A stretch of DNA of 43,929 nucleotides, taken from contig NZ_JAINWJ010000025.1 of assembly GCF_021021415.1 (NCBI RefSeq), positions 1-43,929 of the forward strand, in the 5' to 3' direction. Under the pieces are notes generated by a model, which saw only the letters and a list, made by a program, of their open reading frames with translations, did no database searches and was not told the DNA's origin. The DNA is from Martelella mediterranea. Its GTDB lineage: Bacteria; Pseudomonadota; Alphaproteobacteria; Rhizobiales; Rhizobiaceae. Position 1 is the first letter of the stretch; each line of letters opens with the position of its first letter. Of the stretch, positions 23,323-31,228 are shown in pieces. The translations under genes and the position numbers were made by a program.

Positions 23323-24834
23323 ATGAAACGTCTTATCTCTCAATTGTCATGCGCTTCGGCGCTAGCGCTCGCGATGGCCGTGTCCGGCCACGCCCAGGCG
23401 CAAACCGAAATCGACGTCGCCATGATCGGCGAACCCGATACGTTCGACCCCATGGTCTCCACCAAGGACGTGGTCAGCATCGTGACCCAGCACTTCGTCG
23501 AGACCCTGTTCACCTTCGACGACAATTGGGCGACGGTTCCGCTGCTTGCAGCGGCCATGCCCGATGTCAGCGATGACGGGCTGACCTATGTCATTCCGAT
23601 CCGCGAAGGCGTCACCTTCCACGATGGCTCCACCATGGATTCGGCAGACGTTGTCGGCTCGCTGGAGCGCTGGCTCGAAGTGGCCTCCCGCGGCAAAAGC
23701 GTTGCCGCTTATGTCGACAGCGTCGAGGCGACCGGCGACTATGAGGTGACCATCAAGCTCAACCAGCCTTACGCGCCGCTTCTTTCCCTGCTCGCATTCT
23801 CAAACTCGGCGGCGGTGGTCTATCCCGAGGAGATCCTCGCCGACCATATCGACAATGTGGTCGGAACCGGTCCTTACGAGATAGCCGACTATGTGCCGGA
23901 CCAGTACATCCAGCTCGTCCGCTTCGACGGCTATACCCAGCCGACGGGCGCGGCCGAACGCAAACAGATTCCCGATGAAATCCGCTTCGTGCCCGTTGCC
24001 GATCCGAATACGCGGGTTGAGGGCTTGCTTTCCGGCCAGTTCGATTTTGCCGACAGTCTGTCGTCGGAATCTTATGACAGGCTGGAGTCGAGCGACGTCG
24101 CCGAGCCATTGCTGCTGGAGCCCTTCGGTTGGCCGCTGTTCGCAATGAACCACAAGAAGGGCATGATGACCGATATCGAGGTCCGCAAAGCCGTCCAGGC
24201 CGCCCTGCCCTTCGACGACATGCTGTATGCCGCCTTTGGCGACGAGAAATTCTATCAGGTCGAAGGCGCGATGTACCCGGAAGGCTGGGTCTGGAACAAT
24301 GACGGCGGCGTCGAACTCTATAATCAGAACGATATAAAAGCCGCCGCCGAGCACCTGGAGAAGGCGGGTTATGACGACACGCCGCTACGCATCCTGACCT
24401 CGCGCCAGTACGAGTTCCACTACCAGATGGCCCTGGTCGCAAAAGCCGCACTTGAAGCCGCCGGCTTCAACGTACAGATGGATGTCGTGGACTGGGCCAC
24501 GCTCGCCGAGCGACGCAACAACCCCGATCTGTGGGATATCTACATCACCCACTCCCCGTTCCTGCCCGAGCCGGCGCTGATCTCCAGCTTTTCAGCCGAA
24601 GCGCGTGAAGGCTGGAATGATCCGGTCAAGAACGAGATTTACGCCCGTTTCACCACCGAGACGGATCCGGAAACCCGCAAGGCCGTATTCAAGGAACTCC
24701 AGACCGAACTTTACGAGAATGTCGGCTTCATCAAGCTCGGCAACTTCAATGCGCTTCAGGGCAAATCGAAGACGCTCGAAGGCGTCAGCGCCTCGCCGTG
24801 GCCGCAGTTCTGGAATGCCTCGACGTCCGAGTAA
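23323..24834 (+). CDS. Periplasmic solute-binding protein, dipeptide type, second system
   Basis: 503 residues from ATG at 23323, preceded by GGAG eight bases upstream. A longer frame starting at 23254 would begin on the promoter -35 and lacks a ribosome site. A signal peptide (KRLISQLSCASALALAMAVSG) is cut after about HAQA. The mature part is SBP_bac_5: IGEPDTFDPMVSTKDVVSIV, LAAAMPDVSDDGLTYVIPIR, GVTFHDGSTMDSADVVGSL, GTGPYEIADYVPDQYIQLVR. It captures the ligand for the two permeases downstream. With a deacylase and a RidA gene in the same operon, an N-acyl or O-acyl amino- or hydroxy-acid derivative is a reasonable guess. It is followed by 151 bp with two hairpins before the permease genes. 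Confidence 0.93.
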   Translation: MKRLISQLSCASALALAMAVSGHAQAQTEIDVAMIGEPDTFDPMVSTKDVVSIVTQHFVETLFTFDDNWATVPLLAAAMPDVSDDGLTYVIPIREGVTFHDGSTMDSADVVGSLERWLEVASRGKSVAAYVDSVEATGDYEVTIKLNQPYAPLLSLLAFSNSAAVVYPEEILADHIDNVVGTGPYEIADYVPDQYIQLVRFDGYTQPTGAAERKQIPDEIRFVPVADPNTRVEGLLSGQFDFADSLSSESYDRLESSDVAEPLLLEPFGWPLFAMNHKKGMMTDIEVRKAVQAALPFDDMLYAAFGDEKFYQVEGAMYPEGWVWNNDGGVELYNQNDIKAAAEHLEKAGYDDTPLRILTSRQYEFHYQMALVAKAALEAAGFNVQMDVVDWATLAERRNNPDLWDIYITHSPFLPEPALISSFSAEAREGWNDPVKNEIYARFTTETDPETRKAVFKELQTELYENVGFIKLGNFNALQGKSKTLEGVSASPWPQFWNASTSE

Positions 24835-24843
24835 CGAGGCATG

Positions 24844-24921
24844 CCGGCGCGGCATCATGATCGCTGCGCCGGTGGCTCCGGAAACGGCCGGCCGCTGAAA
24901 AGTCCTTCATGGCCGCAGGAC
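24844..24921 (+). other. Two hairpins between binding-protein and permease genes
   Basis: CCGGCGC (24844-24850) pairs with GCGCCGG (24866-24872), and GTCCT (24902-24906) pairs with AGGAC (24917-24921). They fall within the 151-bp gap after the binding-protein stop and hold no gene. They probably lower read-through or stabilise the upstream mRNA, so that the binding protein is made in excess. Confidence 0.4.
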
Positions 24922-24985
24922 GTTGAATGCGGATATTGTCAGGAGCTCGCATATGCTTCGTCGATATGCCAGGGAATCGAACTGA

Positions 24986-25927
24986 ATGACAAATTACCTC
25001 ACCAGGCGTTTTATCGGCATGGTGGTCGTGACCTTCCTGGTCCTGACGATTGCCTTCGTGCTTGTGCGGCTCGCGCCGGGAGATCCGGCGGCCCTGATGC
25101 TGGGGCCGGACGCGACGCCTCAGGACGTCATGGATCTGCGCGCCAGCCTCGGCCTCGATCAACCGATCTTCGTGCAATACCTCACCTTCGTCGCCAATGC
25201 CGCACAGGGCGATCTCGGCCGCTCGCTGTTCTTCGACAATTCGGTGACCTCGGTGCTGGCGGCGCGGGCCGAACCGACCGTGTTCCTGTCGCTGTTCTCG
25301 CTGATCTTCGCCCTCGTCATCGCCACGCCGATCGGAATCTACGCCGCCTACCGGCGCGGCTCGGCGCTGGATCAGTCGGCGGTGACGACCGCCATGCTCG
25401 CCGCGTCGGTTCCGAGCTTCCTGACCGGCCTGATCTTTCAGCGCTATCTCGCCACCGAACTCGGCTGGTTTCCCGCCTCCGGCTATGGCGGGCCCGATGC
25501 CGGTTTCCTCGATCGGATGTGGCATCTAGTGCTGCCCTCAATCACGCTCGGCATCGTGAACTCCGCGCTGATCCTGCGTTTCACCCGCGCTTCGATGCTG
25601 GACATTCTCAGCGAAGACTATGTGCGCACCGCCCGGGCCAAAGGCATGAGCGAGCGCCGCGTGGTGCTGCGTCACGCGCTCAAGAACGCCGGCATTCCGA
25701 TCATCACCGTCGTCGGGCTCACCTTCGCGCTGCTGGTGGCCGGCGCCGTGGTCACGGAGCGGGTGTTCAATCTGCCGGGGCTTGGCAGCCTGGTGGTGAA
25801 TGCGGTGCTGCGGCGGGATTATCCAGTGATCCAGGGCACGCTCATCGTGGTGGCGATCCTCTACGTCTTCATCAATCTTCTGACCGACCTTCTCTATCTG
25901 GTCATCGACAAGCGGGTGCGGTACTGA
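24986..25927 (+). CDS. Dipeptide-type ABC permease (DppB-like), second system
   Basis: 313 residues; about six membrane helices. The N-terminal TNYLTRRFIGMVVVTFLVLT is followed by LVRLAPGDPAALMLGPDAT and LRASLGLDQPIFVQYLTFV, the DppB hallmark. A coupling loop (DILSEDYVRTARAKGMSERR) and C-terminal FNLPGLGSLVVNAVLRRDYP are typical. It forms half of the channel for the ligand bound by the 23323 protein. A 2-bp gap to the next permease shows tight coupling. The start has AGGGA ten bases upstream. It resembles the DppB-like permease at 13301, but the two are distinct paralogues. Confidence 0.92.
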   Translation: MTNYLTRRFIGMVVVTFLVLTIAFVLVRLAPGDPAALMLGPDATPQDVMDLRASLGLDQPIFVQYLTFVANAAQGDLGRSLFFDNSVTSVLAARAEPTVFLSLFSLIFALVIATPIGIYAAYRRGSALDQSAVTTAMLAASVPSFLTGLIFQRYLATELGWFPASGYGGPDAGFLDRMWHLVLPSITLGIVNSALILRFTRASMLDILSEDYVRTARAKGMSERRVVLRHALKNAGIPIITVVGLTFALLVAGAVVTERVFNLPGLGSLVVNAVLRRDYPVIQGTLIVVAILYVFINLLTDLLYLVIDKRVRY

Positions 25928-25929
25928 CC

Positions 25930-26823
25930 ATGGCCGATACGACACTTTCCTCCAGCACGCCGGACACGGCCGAACCGGAAGGCACGGGCGAACCCGGTTT
26001 CTTCCGTGTCCTGCTTGCGCGGCGCTCGGTTCAGGTCTCGCTGGTCGTGTTCCTGACGATCGCGATTCTCTGTCTGTTCGCGTCGCTGGTGGCGCCCGCC
26101 AATCCCGATGCGATGTCGGTGCGCGAGCGCCTGCAGGGACCGAGTGCTGCCCACTGGTTCGGCACGGATGCGTTCGGACGCGATGTACTGTCGCGTCTTC
26201 TCTATGCCGGGCGTTCCTCGCTCAGCATCGGACTTTCGGTGGCGATCCTATCGTCGCTGATTGGCGTGGTGATTGGCCTGACGGCAGGCTTCTTCAGCCG
26301 GCTCGACTGGCCGTTTTCGCGGTTGATCGACGCGATGATGGCGTTTCCGGACATCCTCATGGCGCTGTCGCTCGTCGCGATCTTCGGCGGCACCCTCACC
26401 AATGTCGTAGTCGCGCTCTCGATCGTTTATGCGCCGCGCGTCGCCCGCATCGTCCGCGCCTCGACGATGGTCATCCGCGAAATGCCTTATGTCGAGGCCG
26501 CCCGGGCTCTGGGAACGCGGACTTGGCGCATCATGATCACGCATGCGCTGCGCAATATCGTTTCGCCGATCCTGGTGCAGGCCACCTTCATCTTCGCCTA
26601 TGCGATGCTGGCCGAGGCCGGCCTCTCCTTCCTCGGCATCGGCGTCGATCCCGAGACGCCGACCTGGGGCATTATGGTGAATGAGGGCCGCCAGTACCTC
26701 GACTCAGCCATCTATCTCATCCTGTTTCCGGGTGTTGCCATATCGCTGTCCGTACTGACGCTCCAGATCGTCGGCGACGCGCTGCGCGACGCTCTCGACC
26801 CGCATCTTGCCAAGGAAGCCTGA
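25930..26823 (+). CDS. Dipeptide-type ABC permease (DppC-like), second system
   Basis: 297 residues from ATG at 25930. The upstream continuation of the frame lies over the previous permease and is a shadow. A polar N-terminus of about 30 residues (rich in Thr, Ser, Glu) precedes the first helix. The DppC hallmark AAHWFGTDAFGRDVLSRLLY follows, then the coupling loop EMPYVEAARALGTRTWRIMI, and the C-terminal AEAGLSFLGIGVDPETPTWG. It is the second half of the channel. The next gene, an amidohydrolase, begins one base after this stop codon, so uptake and catabolism are translated together. Confidence 0.92.
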   Translation: MADTTLSSSTPDTAEPEGTGEPGFFRVLLARRSVQVSLVVFLTIAILCLFASLVAPANPDAMSVRERLQGPSAAHWFGTDAFGRDVLSRLLYAGRSSLSIGLSVAILSSLIGVVIGLTAGFFSRLDWPFSRLIDAMMAFPDILMALSLVAIFGGTLTNVVVALSIVYAPRVARIVRASTMVIREMPYVEAARALGTRTWRIMITHALRNIVSPILVQATFIFAYAMLAEAGLSFLGIGVDPETPTWGIMVNEGRQYLDSAIYLILFPGVAISLSVLTLQIVGDALRDALDPHLAKEA

Positions 26824-27939
26824 ATGTCTCTCACCCTCGTTAATTTCCGCATTATCGGGTTCGATGACGCGCCCGATCAAATCCACATCGGCGATGACGG
26901 CCTGGTCGCGAAGAACGCCGCGCCGGACGCCCGGCTCATCGATTGCAACGGCGCCTTTCTGTCGCCCGGCTGGTGCGACCTGCATGTCCATGTCTGGCAT
27001 GGCGGCACGGACATTTCGGTGCGGGCCTCGCAGGCAGGCCGGCCGACCGGCGTCACCGCCATGGCCGATGCCGGCTCGGCCGGTGAGGCAAGCTTTCACG
27101 GTTTGCGCGAATACGTGATCGAGCGCCAGTCCGAAACCGTCCGGGCGTTTCTCAATATCGGCTCGATCGGCCTCGTCGCCTGCAACCGGGCGCCGGAACT
27201 GATCGACTGGCGCTCGATCGACATCGACAAGACGCTGGCCGTGGTCGAGGCCAATCGCGACGTCATCTGCGGCATCAAGGTGCGCGCCTCGGGCGTGATC
27301 GTCGGCTCCTGGGGGATCACGCCCGCCAAGATCGCCAAGCGCGTCGCCGAAATGACCAAGCTGCCGCTGATGGTGCATGTGGGCGAACCGCCGCCGCTGA
27401 TTGACGAGGTTTTCGAACTGCTGACGCCGGGCGATATCGTGACCCATTGCTTCAACGGCAAGGCGGCCGGCTCGATCCGCGACACCGATGCGCTGTTCAA
27501 GATGGCCCAAGACATGGCGGCACGGGGCATATTGATGGATATCGGCCACGGCTCGGCCTCGTTCAATTTCGAGACGGCGCGCGCCTCGATGGCCGATGGC
27601 CTGAAGCCGTTCTCGATCTCGACGGACCTCCATCTCCACAGCCTCGAGGATCCGGTGCGCGACCTCGCGACCACCATGTCCAAGCTCTACGGCGTCGGAT
27701 TGTCGTTCGAGGACTGCATCGAGGCGGTCTGCGCCGGACCGCGCGGCGTGCTCGGTCTCAGCGGGCGCGGCGGTCTTGCCGCGGGCACGCGCGCCGATTT
27801 CACGGTTTTCGATTTCGCCGAGGCCTCCCTGCCGGTCCTCGACAGCCAGGGCAACAGCATGACGCTGGAACGGCTGTTCGAGCCGCGCATGACGGTGATC
27901 GGCAACGACGTTCAGCCGGCCGCGCGGAGGGCCTCATGA
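26824..27939 (+). CDS. Amidohydrolase/deacetylase family metallohydrolase (cog3964 type)
   Basis: 371 residues. All expected metal ligands of the amidohydrolase superfamily are visible: HxH at His54 and His56 (DLHVHVWHG), the probable carboxylated Lys152 (CGIKVRASG), His185 (LMVHVG), His208 (IVTHCF) and Asp268 (SISTDLH). Thus a binuclear metal centre is likely. It belongs to the group long misannotated as dihydroorotase. A characterised Agrobacterium member, Atu3266, hydrolyses acetyl-(R)-mandelate and related esters as I recall, not dihydroorotate. Here it lies inside a peptide-type import operon with a RidA protein, and a SelA-like PLP enzyme is adjacent. It probably removes an acyl group from the imported compound. 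It overlaps the next ATPase gene by 4 bp (ATGA). Confidence 0.88.
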   Translation: MSLTLVNFRIIGFDDAPDQIHIGDDGLVAKNAAPDARLIDCNGAFLSPGWCDLHVHVWHGGTDISVRASQAGRPTGVTAMADAGSAGEASFHGLREYVIERQSETVRAFLNIGSIGLVACNRAPELIDWRSIDIDKTLAVVEANRDVICGIKVRASGVIVGSWGITPAKIAKRVAEMTKLPLMVHVGEPPPLIDEVFELLTPGDIVTHCFNGKAAGSIRDTDALFKMAQDMAARGILMDIGHGSASFNFETARASMADGLKPFSISTDLHLHSLEDPVRDLATTMSKLYGVGLSFEDCIEAVCAGPRGVLGLSGRGGLAAGTRADFTVFDFAEASLPVLDSQGNSMTLERLFEPRMTVIGNDVQPAARRAS

Positions 27940-28931
27940 ACGAGGACGCCATTCTGGATGTCCGGGGACTGAACGTCCGCTTTCGCGGCCAGGGGCGCGA
28001 GGTGGCGGCGCTGCGCGACGTCAGCTTCAGCATCGGCCGCGGCCGGACGCTTGCGCTGGTGGGCGAGAGTGGTTCCGGTAAATCGGTGACCTCGCTGGCG
28101 CTGATGGGCCTGCTGCCGCCGAACGGCAGGATCGCGGCGGGCACGCTCGCCTATCGCCACCGCGACGGCCGCGTGCTCGAACTGACGGAACTCGGCGAAG
28201 CAGAGCGGCGCCGGCTCCGCGGCGTCCAGATGTCGATGATTTTCCAGGAGCCGATGTCGTCGCTCAACCCGCTGTTCACGATCGGAGATCAGATCGGCGA
28301 GATGCTGCTCCTGCACGACACCATGGACGCGGCGACGCGGCGCAGGCGCACGATCGAAATGCTGGAACTGGTCGAGATCCCCGAAGCCGCGCGGCGGATG
28401 GACAGCTACCCCCACGAACTCTCGGGCGGCATGCGCCAGCGGGTGATGATTGCCATGGCGATGATCTGCAAGCCGTCGCTGCTGATTGCCGATGAGCCGA
28501 CGACGGCGCTCGACGTCACCATTCAGGCCCAGATTCTCGACCTGATGCGGCAGTTGCAGAAGGATTTCGGCATGTCGATCCTGTTCATCACCCATGACAT
28601 GGGCGTGGTGGCCGAGATGGCGGACGATGTCGCGGTCATGTATGCCGGCGGGGTGGTGGAGCAGGCCGGCGTCGACGCGCTCTTCAACGACACCCGGCAT
28701 CCTTACACCAAGGGGCTTCTCTCCTCGATACCGGGGCCGTGGCGCCGCCGCGGCGAACGGCTGGTGCCGATTCCGGGATCCGTGCCGCCGCTTGCCAGCC
28801 TGCCGCCGGGATGCGCATTCGCGCCGCGCTGCGGCTATGCCGAGCCGCGCTGTCGCGAGCCGGTGGCGCTGACGCGCAAGGCGCCCGACCATCTCGCCGC
28901 CTGCATCCTGGAAGGTAGTCTGGCGCCATGA
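27936..28931 (+). CDS. Dipeptide-type ABC ATP-binding protein (DppD-like)
   Basis: 331 residues from ATG at 27936, preceded by GGAGGG and overlapping the amidohydrolase stop; the frame continues upstream but is a shadow there. Walker A is [11 protein letters not shown], the Q-loop is [13 protein letters not shown], the signature is [12 protein letters not shown] and Walker B is [14 protein letters not shown]. The C-terminal peptide-transporter tail carries four Cys ([15 protein letters not shown]), the probable iron-sulfur or structural site seen in Dpp/Opp ATPases. It works with the DppF-like protein encoded next (4-bp overlap). Confidence 0.93.
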   Translation: MNEDAILDVRGLNVRFRGQGREVAALRDVSFSIGRGRTLALVGESGSGKSVTSLALMGLLPPNGRIAAGTLAYRHRDGRVLELTELGEAERRRLRGVQMSMIFQEPMSSLNPLFTIGDQIGEMLLLHDTMDAATRRRRTIEMLELVEIPEAARRMDSYPHELSGGMRQRVMIAMAMICKPSLLIADEPTTALDVTIQAQILDLMRQLQKDFGMSILFITHDMGVVAEMADDVAVMYAGGVVEQAGVDALFNDTRHPYTKGLLSSIPGPWRRRGERLVPIPGSVPPLASLPPGCAFAPRCGYAEPRCREPVALTRKAPDHLAACILEGSLAP

Positions 28932-29890
28932 CAGAGCCGTTTATCAGCATTCGCAACATGACCAAGACGTTCGGCCCCGCGAGCGACCCGGTCTATGCCG
29001 TCAACGACGTCAGCTTCGATATCCCGAAGGGGTCGATAACGGGGCTGGTCGGAGAAAGCGGTTCGGGAAAGTCCACGCTGGGGCGCAGCCTGCTCAGGCT
29101 GATCGAGCCGACATCGGGCAGCACGGTTTTCGACGGCTGCGACCTCAACAGCCTGAAGGCCGGCGATCTGAGGGCCATGCGGCGGCGCATGCAGATGGTG
29201 TTTCAGGACCCGGTTTCCTCCCTCAACCCCAGGCTTTCGGTCGAGGCGATCATTGCCGAAGGTCTCGTCGCACATGGCATCGGCTCGCGGCGCACCCGCC
29301 GCGACAAGGTGGCTTCGCTTCTGGAAGAGGTCGGCCTCAGCGCCGACCACATGCGGCGCTATCCGCATGAATTCTCGGGCGGCCAGCGTCAGCGCATCGG
29401 CATTGCCCGCGCGCTCGCGCTGGAGCCGGAATTCATCGTCGCCGACGAGAGCGTTTCCGCCCTCGATGTGTCGATCCAGGCGCAGGTGCTCAATCTGCTG
29501 CTCGATCTGCGCGAACGGCGCAACCTGACCATGTTGTTCATCGCCCACGACCTGTCGGTGGTCGATTATCTCTGCGATCAGGTCGCTGTCATGTATCTGG
29601 GCCGGCTGATGGAAATCGGTCCCGCCGCCGATATCCACGAACGTCCGCGCCACCCCTACACGCTGGCGCTGAACTCGGCAATTCCGATGCCGCGGCCTGG
29701 CGCCGCGCGCAACCGGGAGGTTCTCAAGGGCGATATCCCCAGTCCGATGTCGCCGCCATCCGGATGCGTCTTTCGTACCCGATGCGCGCATGCGCGCGAG
29801 ATCTGCGCCTCCGGCATTCCCTCGCCCGTGGAGGTTTCCGCGGGTCATTACAGTCACTGCAAGAGAATAGAGGCAATTGGTGAAAATTGA
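28928..29890 (+). CDS. Dipeptide-type ABC ATP-binding protein (DppF-like)
   Basis: 320 residues. Walker A is [11 protein letters not shown], the Q-loop is MVFQDPVSSLNPRL, the signature is FSGGQRQRIGIARAL and Walker B is FIVADESVSALDVS, where Ser replaces the usual Pro of ADEP. The Cys tail (GCVFRTRC, IC, HC) is present. It pairs with the DppD-like ATPase upstream to energise the second dipeptide-type importer. The last 11 bases overlap the start of the RidA gene, so the two are translationally coupled and the RidA protein is part of the same operon. Confidence 0.93.
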   Translation: MTEPFISIRNMTKTFGPASDPVYAVNDVSFDIPKGSITGLVGESGSGKSTLGRSLLRLIEPTSGSTVFDGCDLNSLKAGDLRAMRRRMQMVFQDPVSSLNPRLSVEAIIAEGLVAHGIGSRRTRRDKVASLLEEVGLSADHMRRYPHEFSGGQRQRIGIARALALEPEFIVADESVSALDVSIQAQVLNLLLDLRERRNLTMLFIAHDLSVVDYLCDQVAVMYLGRLMEIGPAADIHERPRHPYTLALNSAIPMPRPGAARNREVLKGDIPSPMSPPSGCVFRTRCAHAREICASGIPSPVEVSAGHYSHCKRIEAIGEN

Positions 29891-30404
29891 TAATTTGCGG
29901 GAATCGCCCGAGGCGAGGCTCGTCCGATCCGGCCTCGCGCTCCCGGCGGATCCGCCCCGGCCGGTCGGCTCGTTCTGCAACGTACGCCGGTCCGGCAACC
30001 TGCTGTTCGTATCCGGTCAGGGGCCCGTGCTCGCCGATGGCACGCTCATGACCGGGAAGGTCGGCGACACGGTTTCGGCGGAAGAGGCGCGCGAACATGC
30101 CGAACTCGTCGCGATCAACATCCTGACCGCCCTGCGCGCGTTTTGCGACGGCTCGCTCGACCGGGTGAGAGGCGTGGTGAAGCTGCTTGGCCTCGTCAAC
30201 GCGACGCCGGAGTTTTCGCGCCACCCCTATGTCATCGACGGCGCCTCGGATCTGCTCGCCCCCATCTTCGGACAGGCCGGCATTCACTCGCGCTCCGCGT
30301 TTGGCGTGGGCTCGCTGCCGAACCAGATCACGGTCGAGATCGAGGCAATCTTCGAAATCGATGCGGACGGCATTCAAGCCGGAACAATGGCGGACGTTCT
30401 ATGA
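29880..30404 (+). CDS. RidA-family (YjgF/YER057c/UK114) protein
   Basis: 174 residues from GTG at 29880; AGAGG lies upstream and an adjacent TTG at 29877 is less likely. The family core shows LLFVSGQGPV (about 41-50), NILTALRAFCDGSLDRVRGVVKLLGLVNATP, and the key Arg138 in IHSRSAFGVGSLP followed by VEIEAIF. RidA proteins hydrolyse reactive imines and enamines, such as 2-aminoacrylate, made by PLP enzymes, and form trimers. At 174 residues it is longer than E. coli RidA (128) because of an N-terminal extension of about 30 residues. It overlaps the DppF-like gene upstream. Its 3' end overlaps the convergent IclR gene by 31 bp. A job in clearing the imine from the adjacent SelA-like enzyme is plausible. 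Confidence 0.88.
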   Translation: MKIDNLRESPEARLVRSGLALPADPPRPVGSFCNVRRSGNLLFVSGQGPVLADGTLMTGKVGDTVSAEEAREHAELVAINILTALRAFCDGSLDRVRGVVKLLGLVNATPEFSRHPYVIDGASDLLAPIFGQAGIHSRSAFGVGSLPNQITVEIEAIFEIDADGIQAGTMADVL

Positions 30405-31168
30405 CCCACGGCGCGCTCGACAAGTTTTGCGGCCTCGCGCACCTGCACGGAAATGCTGTCGAACTTCTCCTCGAGCCGGTGGCGCGGCATGACCACGGAC
30501 ATGGTGAGCTGGCAGGCGCCATCAGCGTCGCGGATGGGGGCGGCGATGCAGACCACGCCCTCCTCGGAACTGCCCGACTGCACCGAAAGCCCTTCGAGAA
30601 AGTCCTTGCGGCTGCGCTCGGAAAGAGCTGCCGGATCGGTTTCGGCAAGCCCGGTGTTGGAGGGACGGGCGCTTTCGGCGAAGGCGGCGGTGCGTTCGGC
30701 CGGATCGAGGTGGCCGAGCAGAAGCAGGCCCGAAGCGGTCCAGTTGAGCGGAACGCGGGTGCCGACATCGGAGGTCACGCGAAAGTGGCCCTCGCCCTCG
30801 GCCATGCCGATGACGACCATCATGCCGCCGTCGCGGGCGCAGACCTGAACCATCTCGCCGGTTCGCCGGCTGAGCGCGAGCATCTCCTTCTCGGCCTCCA
30901 CATACATGTTCATGCGCGAGCGGTAGGCAAGGCCGTAATGCATCAGCCGCGGTCCGAACCAGACAAGGCTCTCGGACGTCCGGCTCAACATGCCGCGTTC
31001 GACCAGTTCATCGATCAGTCGGTAGATCGTGGAAACCGGCGCGGCGGCGCTCTTGGCAAGTTCGTAGGCGGTCATGGGACGCCTGTAGTCGAGCAGGATA
31101 TCCATGATCTGCAGCGTCCTGTCGATACCGCTGGTGCGCGAGCGCGGCGCTTTGCTGGTGTCTTGCAT
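30374..31168 (-). CDS. IclR-family transcriptional regulator
   Basis: 264 residues. The N-terminal winged helix-turn-helix is clear (residues about 16-70; TAYELAKSAAAPVSTIYRLI and GMLSR). A C-terminal IclR effector domain follows, with RDGGMMVVIGMAEGEGHFR and SEEGVVCIAAPIRDADG. IclR proteins are dimers that usually repress and respond to small acids. A good AAGGAAGG site lies 11 bases before the ATG at 31168. It faces the SelA-like gene (start 31229), and the gap holds a 10-bp perfect palindrome CATAATTATG (31207-31216). A near copy of this element precedes the operon at 23323. The target set is therefore probably the SelA-like gene, the ABC/amidohydrolase operon and itself. The 3' end overlaps the convergent RidA gene by 31 bp. 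Confidence 0.9.
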   Translation of the reverse strand: MQDTSKAPRSRTSGIDRTLQIMDILLDYRRPMTAYELAKSAAAPVSTIYRLIDELVERGMLSRTSESLVWFGPRLMHYGLAYRSRMNMYVEAEKEMLALSRRTGEMVQVCARDGGMMVVIGMAEGEGHFRVTSDVGTRVPLNWTASGLLLLGHLDPAERTAAFAESARPSNTGLAETDPAALSERSRKDFLEGLSVQSGSSEEGVVCIAAPIRDADGACQLTMSVVMPRHRLEEKFDSISVQVREAAKLVERAVGHRTSAIVPA

Positions 31169-31202
31169 TCCAGTTCCGACCTTCCTTGATTGACGTCATC
31201 TT

Positions 31203-31220
31203 ATTTCATAATTATGGAGT
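31203..31220. promoter_or_regulatory. Candidate IclR operator, copy 2 (between IclR and SelA-like genes)
   Basis: ATTTCATAATTATGGAGT has the perfect palindrome CATAATTATG at its centre, with partial symmetry outside. It matches 23298-23315 in 15 of 18 positions. It lies in the 60-bp gap between divergent genes. It overlaps the GGAG ribosome site of the SelA-like gene and the -10-like CATAAT, so it could control both genes. Confidence 0.6.
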
Positions 31221-31228
31221 ATTTTTCA

